From contig JAJOZX010002575.1 of the NCBI GenBank assembly GCA_023014485.1, positions 476,501-540,500 of the forward strand: 64,000 bases of DNA, read 5' to 3'. The position numbers and the translations under genes are program-made. Of this stretch, positions 21,667 to 33,165 are shown piece after piece. This DNA is from Bathynomus jamesi. Taxonomy: Eukaryota; Arthropoda; Malacostraca; Isopoda; Cirolanidae. The notes under the pieces were generated by a model that saw only the letters and a list, made by a program, of their open reading frames with translations, was not told where the DNA came from and did not search any database. The first letter of the stretch is position 1, and each line of letters begins with the position of its first letter.

Positions 21667-22573
21667 TACTTTCAGCCAACTTTTGATCAACTAACGGTGT
21701 ACTTTTGGCATACGTTATTATATGCTGCATATATTTAGGCTCAATAATACTCTCAATTTTATAGACACTGCGGACAGGAGTCTGAATGAAGAGCAGCGAT
21801 ATTATTCCATCTTTTCATTATATATTACGAGGACATACAATATAAGAAGTTTGAACTTGCATTTATACATCTGAAGCCGATTGTTATAGAATAGGTAATT
21901 CAAGCATCAAATCTAAGTTGAATGAAGAAAATTATGAACACCTTTTCGAGATAGATAATGCAAATATTACGAGAGCCAACGGGATTAAATTCAAGGTGAA
22001 GTATTTGAAAAAGAACAATTGTAAAATTAATTATTTAGAAAAGGAATAGCCAAACAAAGACGTGGCTTGCAATATTATTTTACTACACTTTTCTTTTATT
22101 AGCTCCAAAAACGCAAATACGACAAATACTGATCAGATTTACAGTATAATGGGTAACTGTTCAGCAGGAAGCGCTGCGTGGTCGAATCTCAATTCTCAGC
22201 ATCGAATGTTCCCGCTGAACTTGATATTCGGGTGTAATCAAATGTACGAATGGTGTATTACTGTAAATACTTTGAAGTTTTCAGGTCAGTGAATACCGAC
22301 CCTTAGAAGGAAAGAATATACAGTAGGTTATTCTTGGTAAAATATATGAAACGTACGGATTTTTAGTAAGATATATCATACATAAAGTCCTGTTACGGTT
22401 TTTAATGTAAATAAAAAATTATATATATATATACTGAATATATAAACAATATGAGTGGATATTTATGGTAGAGTTCTAAATTTAATTTAGTCCATGAATT
22501 AAGGAATTACATACTGTAAATGCTAAAACACCCTAACCCAAATTAACGACAATAGAGGAGGAGGCACAATGTA
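21667..22573 (+). other. Unrecognised DNA with short open frames
   Basis: An open stretch without a Met (about 21860-22050, including RANGIKFKVKYLKKNN) and a 76-codon frame at 22062-22292 are visible. Neither matches a family I know. It may be the continuation of the remnant at 19277-20189. Confidence 0.3.
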
Positions 22574-23758
22574 CAGGGTGGTCCAAAGGTCCCTAGCTAT
22601 TTTGCTGAAATAATAGTATTTTAGGATAAAAATATAGTAACATAATTAGATGTATATTTATTTATTTATCAAGCTTAGGTCTAAGATTCGACGTGAGCAC
22701 CATCAGTCTCTCTGCAGATCTCAGATCTGTCCACTGCATTGCAGAACAAATTCTCAAGCATTTCTGGAGTTACTTTAGCGAATGTCGCAACAATGCGGGT
22801 TCGCATATCCTGCAGGTCTGTAATTCGTGTTTTGTAAACCTCAGACTTTATAAAAACCCACGCAGAAAAGTCTAATGGTGTTAAATCCGGAGATTGTGCT
22901 GCCCAGGGCCTGTTTCCACCATGTCCAATTCATCGATTTGGTAAGAGCTCATCAAGGTACCTCCGAACGATGTTTGCATAGTGACATGGAGCTCCATTTT
23001 GTTGAAAGACAACAGTGTTGGCAATGCCATCTGAACGAAGCTGGGGTTCAAGAAACTGCTGAAGCATGTCAAGATAAATTGGACCTGTTACCGTAGCCTC
23101 TGCAAAGAAAAAAAGGTCCGTAAATCTTCAATCTTGTCGTACCCAACCAGACATTAACTTTACGAGAATCTCTCCCCCATTCGTAGAACTCGGTTGGTTT
23201 TACACTAGCCCATATACAGTAATTATGTTGATTAACTTTTCCGCATGTGTGGAATGTGGCTTCATCGCTGAAGAGAATGTGGTTTAATAAATTTTCGGTA
23301 CGAAATTTTTCAATCAATTCTGTGCACATGGCGGCTCGTCTTGGGTAATCCTCTTGGTGTAATTCATGTAGCACTTCAATATGATGACTTTTCTTTTTTA
23401 ATTTGATTTTTAAATCCTTAGAACAGTCGTTTTTGGTATGCTCAGTCTACGTGATGCTGTGCGAGTTAACATTCTAGGATTTGTTTCAAAAGCATCTCTA
23501 ACAGATCTTGCCTCATCATGAACATATCATGTTCGTTTAAATTTATTGATCAGCGAATTGCTTTGTCTGTAGGTCCTGGTTTGTGAAATCTTCTTTCGAA
23601 TTTGTTTCTAATTTCTTTGCACTTCTTCCCTTGGATACATAGTGTTACTGCCATCACACGTTCTTGTACATCCATCCTCATCTATGGATGGCCTGTAGAA
23701 AATAAAATAGGAATATCATTATTTCAGCCAAATAAATAGGGACTTTTGGACCACCCTC
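22574..23758 (-). mobile_element. TA-inserting DDE transposon (IS630/Tc1-type), 1.19 kb
   Basis: Ends are CAGGGTGGTCCAAAGGTCCC and GGGACTTTTGGACCACCCTC, extended by a matching TTTGCTGAAATAAT / ATTATTTCAGCCAAA pair. TA lies on both sides (22572-22573 and 23759-23760). One minus-strand transposase remnant fills it. Confidence 0.93.
22681..23675 (-). pseudogene. DDE transposase with lost catalytic residue
   Basis: It begins MDVQERVMAVTLCIQGKKCK at 23675, is soon broken, and reopens at 23374-23069 with HELHQEDYPRRAAMCTELIE and LFSDEATFHTCGKVNQHNY (first catalytic Asp). A one-base insertion in a poly-T run near 23100 shifts the frame. Downstream the second catalytic block reads FQQNGAPCHYAN, with Asn where the family has Asp. 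The block PNR-stop-IGHGG has a TGA for Trp. SPDLTPLDF carries the third Asp. At least four independent defects. Confidence 0.88.
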
Positions 23759-24050
23759 TATATTATGGTTAGCTAAATATGAATATGTAATAACAGTTCA
23801 GAGAAAATTTAGAGAAGAATATGGAGTAGTCATAAAAAAAAATCACTATACAGGTGAGGGGCGAAGTTTAACCCGAGACAGTATGTTTTTGCAAGTTTGC
23901 GCTAGTGACGTCACAACTAAGCACGCGGTAGACCTACGATTTATTTATTAATTGCTCTTTACTTATTCCCGGAGACTAACGTCGTTATTCGATTACTATT
24001 ATTAACTCGCTACTAATTTCCAAATGTTTGTAATTTAATTAGTTAATAGC

Positions 24051-25006
24051 ATGGCATCCCCGTCAAGTACTTGCAGTCGGTGCGAAGGGAAGTTTGCTGC
24101 TTACACGTTTACTTTGGCTAATAATAATGATCAATTAGTCTGCAGGTGGTGCTCGAACATGGATTTGCTGAAGAACGAGCTACAGCGTGAGATGGAGGCC
24201 AGAGTGAGGCTTGAAGAAAGGGTGATGCTCCTGACGGCAAAATTAGAATCCCTTGGGCCTTCTGAGAGGAGTTATTCTTCAGTCGCGGCCTCTCCTGCTT
24301 TAGTTTCTACTAATGATATAAATAGTTCTAGTTGCCCTCTTTCTTCCCCTAGTTCTCGACCCTTCGTTCAAGTGCGTAATGGAGCCCCATTGAGACAACC
24401 TAAGACTTGTATACCAGTAATAACAAACAATAAGCAATAAGTTTTCTGTTTTAGGTTTCGAAGACGTTGATGAACCGGAAATACGACTCGTTGGTGATTC
24501 CATTGTTCGAGGGCAGCTCGAGGAATTTTGTGGAAGAAATCCCCGTCGAAGGCGCCGTTACTGCTACCCTAGTGTAAGGGTGGAGGATATAACGAGTAGC
24601 GTTGAACGGTTTACAGACGGAACCTGTGAGAACACATGTTATTTATGTCAGTACTAATAACGTTTTAAATTCTAGATCGGAAGAGCTGCTGGCTAGGTAC
24701 ATGGACTTGTTGGAACGACTAAAGGAAAAAACTAATAAGATTCTCTTAACAGGTATACTTCCTCGAATTATCCAGCGTAACGAGTTCTACAGCAAGGCGA
24801 CCTATATTAGCAATAACTTAAAGCCTCTTTGCCAACAGAAAGGAGTGCATTTGGCAAAATTTTGGAACAGTTTCTACAACAGGAGGGACTTGTTTCTCGG
24901 AGATGGACTTCACCTTTATGACGTTGGAGCTGCGCGTTTAGGAAGACTACTTCATAATACTGTCTCTTTTTTTCAGGCTGCCGTAATTCGACCGGTCCCG
25001 TCGTAA
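24051..25006 (+). pseudogene. LINE ORF1 with SGNH/GDSL esterase-like domain
   Basis: The N-terminus (24051-24440) has CSRC...CRWC cysteines and a coiled-coil-like MDLLKNELQREMEARVRLEE. A frameshift near 24440 leads to LVGDSIVRGQLEEF (GDS block of an SGNH hydrolase), and another near 24600 leads to the 134-codon frame ending with DGLHLYDVGAARLGRLL, the DxxH-type final block. CR1/L2 LINEs often carry an esterase in ORF1. In-frame after correction of two indels only, so fairly young. Confidence 0.8.
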
Positions 25007-25080
25007 TTTCCTTAAATTACAGGCCAAAAAATATGAATTTACCTTGTGCGCGCGAAGGAAACGCGGGTTTAACAAACAAT

Positions 25081-26019
25081 TTGAAGGTTCTATCTTCAAA
25101 TGCTCGTAGCCTACGAAACAAAATAAACGAATTTTTTCTTTAATTGCTCGCAAAGACTATGATTTAATTGCGAGAAATGAATCGTGGCTTAGCACTGAAA
25201 CACGTTACTTTGTAGGGGAATATCAAATTAGAGGTTATAGACTTTTTGTTAACAGAATAGGTAGCCGAGGAGGAGGTGTTATGTTGTATATAAAAAATAA
25301 TATTGCAAACGCTATAGAATTAAAGCACAGAATTCCAGAACCGATTCGACTATAACTGAACTTAAATCGAGCGATTTGAAACTTGTTGCCGTTATATATA
25401 GACCCCCTAATCAAACAGCTGATATAAACGAAGCGTTATATCTTGAACTAAAGAGAGTAATAGGTAGTGAACAGGCCTTAATTATGGGTGACTTTAATTG
25501 CGCTGACGTGAATTCCGATACAATGCAGGGAGACGTGAAAGGTAACCGTTTAGTTAATTTTCTCGAGGATAACTTTCTTATTCAAAAGGGTCGGGAACCT
25601 ACGAGGATGGACAGTATTTTAGATTTAGTAGTAACTACGGATGATAGGTTTATCACTGATCTTCAAATAATAGAACCGTTAAGCAATAGCGATCACGATA
25701 TGGTAGAATTTCTCCTCTCAGTAAGTCACTCGAAACCAGCTCACTCGATTAAAATTCCTGACTTCCAGCGCGCCGACTTTTGTAGCGTCGGATGAGAAGA
25801 CGTAATAGGGACCTCCAACAAAAAAATATTCTGTGAATCGTATGAAACAGTGTTTAGGACTACAAATGAGGAATGTGTACCGTACAAGATGAAGCGTGCG
25901 AAAGTAAATAACAAGCCCTTGTGGTTTACTTCCAGAGTAGGGGATATTATAAAGGGTAGAGATAGGGCTTATAGGCTACATAAGCGCGATAAAGATAATT
26001 TGTGGTTACGAAACAACTA
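25081..26019 (+). pseudogene. LINE ORF2, apurinic-type endonuclease domain
   Basis: SSNARSLRNKINEF starts the domain. After several frame changes the 139-codon frame at 25376-25795 carries YRPPNQ, MGDFNCADVNSD and SNSDHDMVEF, the catalytic blocks of the APE-type nuclease that nicks target DNA. The linker frame at 25850-26017 (NEECVPYKMKRAKVNNKPLW) leads towards the reverse transcriptase and is cut off at YT by the insertion at 26020. Confidence 0.82.
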
Positions 26020-26485
26020 TACGAGGTGTGATCAAAAAGTTCGGTAAATAGCCCCGCAACTAATGAACGCGTGTCACTAGATGATGTCAGTGTGTATGGC
26101 TGATGACGTCACCTTGGCCACTTGCCAGATGCCAACAAACACCATTCAACTACGCACCAGTGCGCCGTGTCTTTGCTTTGTGCGAGGGCGTTTTTGTGGC
26201 GTCTGGCGATTTTGCAGAAAATGTCGAAATTTGAGCAACGTGCAAACATCAAATTTTGTTTTAAACTTGGTAAAACGGCTACAGAAACGCACGGAATGCT
26301 TGCAGCTGTCTACGGAGATGAAGTTATTACAAACAAGACTGTTTGCAAGTGGTTTGGAAGGTTTCGAGAAGGAAATGAGTCTTTGGAAGATGATGAAAGA
26401 AGTGGTCGTCCGTCCGTCTTGTTTGTAACAACTTCATCTCCGTAGACAGCTGCAAGCATTCCGTGCGTTTCTGTAGCCGTTTCTG
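26020..26485 (+). mobile_element. Mariner fragment with hairpin structure, inside LINE-1
   Basis: The left end ACGAGGTGTGATCAAAAAGT follows a TA and matches mariner ends. A 26221-start frame encodes the transposase N-terminus (MSKFEQRANIKFCFKLGKTA ... SGRPS, helix-turn-helix). After about 60 codons the DNA turns back: 26417-26481 is the reverse complement of 26277-26340. No right terminal repeat is present. It occupies the place where the LINE reverse transcriptase should be. Confidence 0.8.
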
Positions 26486-26489
26486 TAGC

Positions 26490-27471
26490 GGTGAATAAGG
26501 CGAACAAAGTGCTAGGTTTTGTAGCTTGGAATTTTGAGTACAAATCGCGCGATATTATTGTTCCTCTTTATAAATCATTAGTTAGACCCAATTGGAGTAC
26601 GCGATCCAATTTTGGAATCCGTATATGCGCAAGGATATAGACAAAATCGAAAGAGTTCAAAGACGAGCAATTAAGATGATTCTGTCGCTTAGGTTAAAGT
26701 TGTACGAGGATAGGCTTAAGGAGCTAAAATTGACAACACTCGAGACTAGGAGGCTAAAGGTTGATCTTATCCAGGTTTTTAAAATTATGAATGGGTTCGA
26801 TAATGTAAAAAGAGATAGCTTTTGTGAAATAGCACAATATAGTACAGGGTGTACACAAATTAGCTTTACAACTTCTCTCTCAAATAAAAATATTAGGAAA
26901 CGAGGTACACATACCGTTTTTGCGCCATCTGTGAGAGAAAGTAATATATATTCTGGTCTTTAAATCGTCGATGTTGCCCACTGGAGTTGTGTACACGCAG
27001 TCTTTTACATAACCCCATAGAAAAAAGTCACATAGTGTTATGTCTGGTGATCTGGCCGGCCAAGGGATGAGTCCCCGACGGGCAATCCACCGATTTGGGA
27101 AATGCATGTTAAGGGAATTTCGTACCAATTCGTAATTTGTGTACACCCTGTACAATAATCTGACATCTGACAACTACACGTGAAACTTTATTACTTTCTC
27201 TCACAGATGGCGCAAAGGTATGTGTACCTCGTTTCCTAACATTTTTATTTGAGAGAGAAGTTGTAAGGATAATTTGTGTACACCCTGTAGAACTAAAAAT
27301 AACGGGTGTAAGTTGACTAGTAGAAGGTTCGAGACAGCAGTTGCCAAAAACTTTTTTACGCATAGAATAGTAAATAGCTGGAATAGTTTGCCGGTAGAAG
27401 TAATTAGTAGCAAGTTTATAAATGTTGAAAAACGATTAGATGTATATGTTGATAGATTGGGTATAGTTTAA
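26490..27471 (+). pseudogene. LINE ORF2, C-terminal end
   Basis: It resumes at NKANKVLGFVAWNFEYKSRD, continues through YKSLVRP and MEYAIQFWNPYMRKDIDKIE (26592-26842), is interrupted by the element at 26845-27287, and finishes RFETAVAKNFFTHRIVNSWN to a stop at 27471. The same C-terminus is present in LINE-3 at 29801-30430. The catalytic palm is missing. Confidence 0.82.
26845..27287 (-). mobile_element. Deleted DDE transposon inserted precisely at TA
   Basis: Ends CAGGGTGTACACAAATTAGC and ATAATTTGTGTACACCCTG share a further matching ACTTCTCTCTCAAATAAAAAT. TA duplicates lie at 26843-26844 and 27288-27289. Removing the element and one TA would rejoin the LINE frame without a shift. Inside, minus-strand residues FPNRWIARRGLIPWPARSPD and FFLWGYVKD are a transposase C-terminus (third Asp). 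A second, different end-like sequence lies internally near 27121-27155. Confidence 0.92.
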
Positions 27472-27699
27472 GTTAGTAAAATTAAGGTTTTCGTAGTTCG
27501 GAACCCACGTAAAATTGTAGGTCCCCTCCGCTACCTCAGAAGACATGCCCAATATACAATTACAAACACGGTTAGGTAGACCAGCCATGAGTGGATCCTA
27601 GGGTCTTTGTTGGTCTGAAACATTATAACATTATAAGGCAGACATTATAACATTATAAGGCAGACATGTGTTGTGAACTGCTGGGTTTGATACAAATGG

Positions 27700-27830
27700 A
27701 TCCAACATTTATGTCGGGTATGTTTCTCAGACGAAGCTACTTTTCACATTTGTGGCAAAGTTATCATAGTAAACATAACTGCCGAATTTGAAGGTGAGAT
27801 AATCACTATGATCTGAAAGTACTAGCGAGA
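27700..27830 (+). pseudogene. Transposase catalytic-block fragment
   Basis: The plus strand encodes FSDEATFHICGKV, almost the same as FSDEATFHTCGKV in the element at 22574-23758. No terminal repeats remain. Confidence 0.6.
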
Positions 27831-28129
27831 CTCCTTTAAGGACTTGTGTGCTCTTGCGCGAGAAAGTTTATGGCTCATCTTTTGTTAAATTTAAGTTTTC
27901 ATTGATGGAGTAATATCAGAAGATAGTTCTTAAGGATGGATATATATTTTCAGGAATTTAGGCTTTCCTGTGTCCGTCGCATCTTTCAGTATCTTTTTTT
28001 GTGTCCATTATATTCTTGCGAGCCTCCATGTAGACACCGCATATACTCGTAACTTAAATCTGTACGATTTTTCAAATTTTATCAAAAAACTCGCAGCAAG
28101 TCTGGTTTTCTGTATTTTTATTTTTTATG

Positions 28130-29305
28130 CGGTAAGGAGGAGACAAGGGTGATAGCCTGCAAAAACACCCCTCCCACAGAAGAAGAAGAGAGCCAAAATC
28201 AAGGTAAAGGGTTTTCGAGATGCCTGGACAGTCTGCATTTGAAAGATTGGAGGGCATAGACAGTGGGAAAGATGGACTGAGGAAGATTGTACCAGAGTTC
28301 ACCGGTTGAGTAGATGAAAGATTGAAAATACCGATTAGGCAGAAAAATAATGAGAATGTGTGGAAACTCTGATACTACGTGCTCTCTTTAAAGGGCCCTT
28401 AAAGAGTTCAGAAGAGCAGTGTCCGTTATAATAGCAATAGAAAAGAGAGAGTGGGGCAACAATGCAGCGAAGAGAGAGGATTGAGGATAGTCAGTAAGAA
28501 GCATGGAATTGATGAGACGAAAAGCCTTTGATTCCACCCGGTCAAGTAGAGCTGTGTGGGTTGAGCCACCCCACACATGACAAACGTACTCCAAACAGGG
28601 GCGGACAAGACCTCTGTACAGAAGGAGCAACTGAGTGGGGGTGAAGAAACTGCGGAGGCGGTACAACACATCTAACCTCTTAGAAGCTGTTTAAGAAAGA
28701 GAGTATACTTGATCTTTTCAGGTAAGATCACAAAAAAAAGGAAGCGTCAAGAATGTTAAGAGAAGAGGAAAGATTGAGTTGTGTATTGTTGAAGGTAAGG
28801 GGATAGTTGTGTGGAAGATTGTGACGAGTAGACAGATGGAGGAACAGAGTTATTGAGACATTGAAAGCCACAAGATTTTTTCTGCCCCAATCAGATATAG
28901 CAGAAAGACCAGAGTTCAGGTGTTCAATAGACGTCCTACGCGAATAATGGAGTGACTGCTGTGAGGGACGCTTTATGAAGCGGGTGGATAAGTGAAGAGT
29001 GGAATCATTACCATAGGAGTGGATAGGACAAGTAGTGCGACTTAATAGATCATTAATAAATAAAAGGAAAAGAGTGGATGACAAGACAGAACCCTGAGGA
29101 ACACCAGTTACTAGCTTTAGAAGAAGAACAGTGGCTATCTTCAACCGCAGTTATAAATCGGCCACAAAGAAAATTAGAGATGAAGGTACAGAAAGAAAGA
29201 TAGAAACCGAAGAAGGGCAGTTTCGAAATTAAAGATTTGTGACACACTCCATCAAAAACTTTTGATATGTCTAGCGCAATAGCAAAGGTTTCACCGAAAT
29301 CCCGA
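28130..29305 (-). pseudogene. LINE-2, reverse transcriptase (3' half)
   Basis: Reading leftward: ETFAIALDISKVFDGVCHKS, then the 29053-29247 frame with SKLPFFGFYLSFCTFISNFL, then VTGVPQGSVLSSTLFLLFIN and a catalytic-site region reading SYGNDSTLH where the family has YADD. The C-terminal region at 28388-28669 (LYRGLVRPCLEYVCHVWGG) and an end near 28130 follow. The active-site Ala-Asp has become Gly-Asn, and there are several frameshifts. Jockey/CR1-type; exact clade not determined. The 5' half continues at 33166, beyond inserted LINE-3. Confidence 0.82.
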
Positions 29306-29800
29306 AACGAGGATCTACAGATCTACAGAAGCTAAGGCTAACAAAGACCCTAAGATCCACTCTAACGTTAGCCCGAGAGAAAGGAGAGAGTAGGGAGTTA
29401 AAAGAAGAGAATAAGGGGTTAAGTAAGTAGCAAAACCTATCATTCGTGGGTTAACATTCATTCAGGAAAAGAGAAAGAAAGACTCACCATCATCATCCAC
29501 CGTGTGGAAGATGAAAAGTAAAATAAGAACGCTTACAAAACCATGCAAACACAGTCTTAACTGAAACACTGTCATACCATACAAACTACACACATGCAAG
29601 TAAAGAGAGAATAAGAAAAGAAAAAAAAAGTAGGAAGAGTATAACAAAAAGTGGGTTAATTTAAGCTACTAGCTACATCTAAGTTCGTGTTAGTCCATTT
29701 TTTTTTTTATTACTGGCATGTCACAAGCTAGCATTAATCGTCAACAGACTCATCCTCGACCACTACCCCCAGAGCTCCTGTTGCTAATTGTTTTATTATT

Positions 29801-31900
29801 TTAAACAACGTTAATAATTTTAAAATACTTATCTAAACAGTTTTTAAACATATTAACACTGGTAGAGTTCACGACGGACGCGGGAAGATTATTCCACTTA
29901 TCAATTACTTTAAACGTAAAAACGTTTTTAGCGATGTTAGTAATGAAACGTCTGCCACGCAACTTTCCGTTATTATGAGTATTGCTATTATCGAAAGTGA
30001 ACAGTTTGTCAAAATTTACGTTATCAATTTTATTAACGATTTTGAAAACTTCAATAAGCTCCCCCCTTAATCTCCTAGTTTCGAGTGAATGCAAGTCTAA
30101 CTCGTTAATCCTATCTTCGTAAGACTTGTTGCGCAATGACGGAATTAGATTCGTGGCGCGACGCTGAACCCTTTCCAACCTGTCAATATCCTCAAGCAAA
30201 TACGGGCACCTAAACTGAACGGCATATTCTAAATGAGGCCTGACTAGGGACTTGTAAAAGGGCAATATAATATTCTTTGATTTAAATTCGAAATCACGCG
30301 CTATGAAGCCTAACATCCTATTAGCTTTTGCGCAAGACTCCAGGCACTGGTTCCTAACTTTTAAATCCTTAGATACGCGTACACCTAAATCTACTTTCTC
30401 GTCAACGCTTGCTAACTTTCTATTGTCCATCGTGTACGTGTAATTATTGTTACGAGAACCTACATATATGCAAAACTTTACATTTGTCTACGTTAAATTG
30501 CATCTGCCACTTATCTGTCCACTCCATAATCCTATTTACATCGTCTTGGAGCTTATTTCTATCGTCCACGTTAACAACTTTACCGCCTATTTTAGTATCA
30601 TCCGCGAATTTTGACACGTTACTGGTCAAGCCTACATCTCTGTCGTTAATGTAGATTACGAATAGCAGTGGGCCTAGCACTGAACCCTGTGGGACACCGC
30701 TACCTAAATCCAACCACCCCGATTCACTACCATTAACAACGACCCTCTGTTTCCTAGTACGAAGCCATTCCTCTAACCAGTTAGCTACCTGACCACGTAT
30801 ACTGTGCGCGTTAACCTTCGCAATTAATCTTCTATGCGGAACTGTATCGAACGCTTTTTTAAAGTCTATATAAATAACGTCAGCGGCTCTATGCCTATCG
30901 TATTCTCGCACTATTTCATTAGAAAACTCTAACAAATTAATTAAACAAGATTTATGGCGTCGAAACCAATGCTGACTACTATTAATCAAATCGCGACTTT
31001 CTAAGTGATCGACGATACGATCCCTAACTACGGATTCCAAAAGTTTACCGACAATTGACGTTAAGCTAATAGGCCTATAATTGCTAGCTACTGTGCGGTC
31101 GCCTTTTTTAAAAATGGACGTAACGTTAGCTAATTTGAAGTATTCAGGAATAATCCCCGCTTCCAGTGACTTAATAAAAATGTTTGTTAAGGGGCCTACG
31201 ATAACGTCTTTCAAGTATCTAGGATAAACCGCGTCAGGGACTTCTATTATGTTACTATCCTTACTGTTTTCTATCAATAACTGAAACCTAATAATTTGGT
31301 GATCACTACATCCCAAAATCTCACCTACTTCTAAACCTTCGACGATATTATCGTCGTTCGTCATCACCACGTCTAAGATATTGTCACCGCGCGTTGGTTC
31401 GGTAACCACCTGTCGTAAAAAATTATCTTCCATGAATTCAATCAGTCTCAAACCCTCATCATTACCAGTAAAAGTCTCGTAATTAACATTAGGGCAGTTA
31501 AAGTCTCCGACAATTATACTATCCCGATTATTAATAAAGTTACCAAGAAGTGAGTAAAATCTAGTATCGATATCGAGGGGTTGAACAGGAGGTCTATAAA
31601 CAACAACAAAATTAAAGCTAATACTACGCGCCTTAACTTCAACGCATATATTGCTGCCGGATAATCTATCTTAACCTCGATAGCCCTAAGGGAATTACGA
31701 ATGTACAGCAAAACGCCGCCACCAATCCTATGTGACCTGTCATTAGTAAAAAGTTTAAAACCCGTATATCAAGTTCCCCCAACAAGTCCCGAGTCACGGT
31801 ATTTAACCACGTTTCGGTTATAGCAACTATATCGTAGTTCCCGGAATAAATTATCGCCTTAAATTCGTTCACTTTATTTCTAATGCTCCGCGCGTTACAA
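29801..31900 (-). pseudogene. LINE-3 ORF2: endonuclease and reverse transcriptase
   Basis: The endonuclease part carries AITETWLNTV (31666-31872) and TEPTRGDNILDVVM plus GCSDHQIIRF (30450-31451). The same frame continues into the reverse transcriptase with FKKGDRTVASNYRPISLTSI, FKKAFDTVPHRRL, SGVPQGSVLGPLLFVIYIND and KFADDTKIGGK, the intact catalytic FADD box. The C-terminal part (29801-30430) is in another frame. The linker between endonuclease and reverse transcriptase is much shorter than in LINE-1, so an in-frame internal deletion is likely. Confidence 0.85.
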
Positions 31901-32016
31901 TAAAAGACGTTTATATTATTTTTTTACCACGGATCGGCGTTTTAAACTATTTTTCACGTCGGGCCGGCGTTTCCCCGACACACAACGTTTAAAGAAGGCT
32001 TCGACCTATACAGCTT

Positions 32017-32963
32017 TCAAACGTTCTCATCGATTAACCTACCTAGCCTAGCATTCCTTGTTTTATTGAAATATACCCCATCTTTTATAAAAAGGCTAGG
32101 ATCACTAAATTCTGACAACAGCTTTACGAAGGGTACATTTTCCTGAGCACAAGTCTCTTCTAGTTTAGTATTAAAAAATATTGTTTTTGACGTAATCCTA
32201 AGACCCAAACCGTGCCTAAGGGTAATACCTAGAACTAAAGACCTATCTGACCTTGCCTTCAGGGACCTAATTAACCCCCTATATCTTTCCAAAAGGTCAG
32301 GCACTCTCGTGTCGGGCCTATACAGTCGTTGCCCCCTACCATCGTACCAACATCGAGTGACGGGAGGCAACATCAATCTTATCTACTTCGTCTCTAATTC
32401 TGTCAACCCTGGCCCCTGGTAGACAGACCCTCCTTCTCTTGGTTGGATTCCGTTCAACGAACTCCTTATTCATATGACGCACTAAAGAGTCCCCAATTGA
32501 AATAGTTTCCCCCTCGTTCACATCCCTATTCAACTGGCCGAAAGGGTCCGAAACCTCGATAGGAGGGATTCCTATCACCTAACGTACGTGGCTTAGCTCC
32601 ACCCTTAACTTCTCTAAATCCCTCCCCGTCTACTAATCTCGGACCAACCTTAACCCCTTCCTCAACTCTGTCTAACCTTCCCGATAAGCTACCTATAATA
32701 GAAACTATGTTCCTCATCTCACCCTTCAAATTACTAACGTCTTCAACGTTAGTATAGGTTCGGCCTTCGTCAACTGTAAGCCTACCCCTGCCCTCATCAA
32801 GCGTTGCAAGACTTTCCGTCACCTCGCGTACACTACGTTTTATATCAACTATCTCTTCCCTTAAATCCCAAAAGAAAGAAACCCATCTCTCTTTCTAATC
32901 CTTAAAATCCGTATACCACCGATTAACCCAACACCTAGCACACGACGCTTTCTGCGACGGCAT
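32017..32963 (-). pseudogene. LINE-3 ORF1 with esterase-like domain
   Basis: The start codon at 32963 gives MPSQKASCARCWVNRWYTDF, with an early stop. A coiled-coil-like stretch (EDVSNLKGEMRNIVSIIGSL) follows, then ISIGDSLVRHMNKEF (GDS block) and, in another frame, KDGVYFNKTRNARLGRL (final block, where the catalytic His of DGxH is replaced by Tyr). The layout is the same as LINE-1 ORF1. Confidence 0.75.
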
Positions 32964-33165
32964 CGCGCAAGTTAAAGTAGTTAATGTTTATAACCTTCAC
33001 AAGTTTAGGTTGAATTAAGCTGGCACGCTATGAAAATTTCTAAATCGCTAAAAACCACTAATATTCAGTTACTTAATTATAACAATGTGAATATAAACGC
33101 AAGTATATAAAATTCAGAACTTTCCAAGAGTAAATTAATCGGCAATATCCAAAAGTAGAAACAAT

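Larger units (their letters stand above)
23870..27620 (+). mobile_element. CR1/L2-like LINE (LINE-1 of this window), with two nested DNA transposons
   Basis: A 5' leader from about 23870 is followed by ORF1 with an esterase-like domain, ORF2 endonuclease, a gap filled by a mariner fragment, and the C-terminal end of ORF2. A second DDE element sits precisely in the C-terminal region. The reverse transcriptase core is missing. The 3' part ends near 27620 with GAGTGGATCCTAGGGTCTTT. LINE-3 (29308-33165) is a relative in the opposite orientation. Confidence 0.85.
29308..33165 (-). mobile_element. CR1/L2-like LINE (LINE-3), nearly full length, inside LINE-2
   Basis: A 3.86 kb minus-strand element with ORF1 (from 32963), ORF2 (about 31900-29801) and a ~490 bp 3' region. 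Near the 3' end the minus strand has AGAGTGGATCTTAGGGTCTT and then TCTGTAGATCTGTAGATC, an 8 bp unit twice, which resembles the short terminal repeats of CR1-type LINEs. It splits LINE-2 between SQPDSLLSGR and ETFAIALD. Confidence 0.8.
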
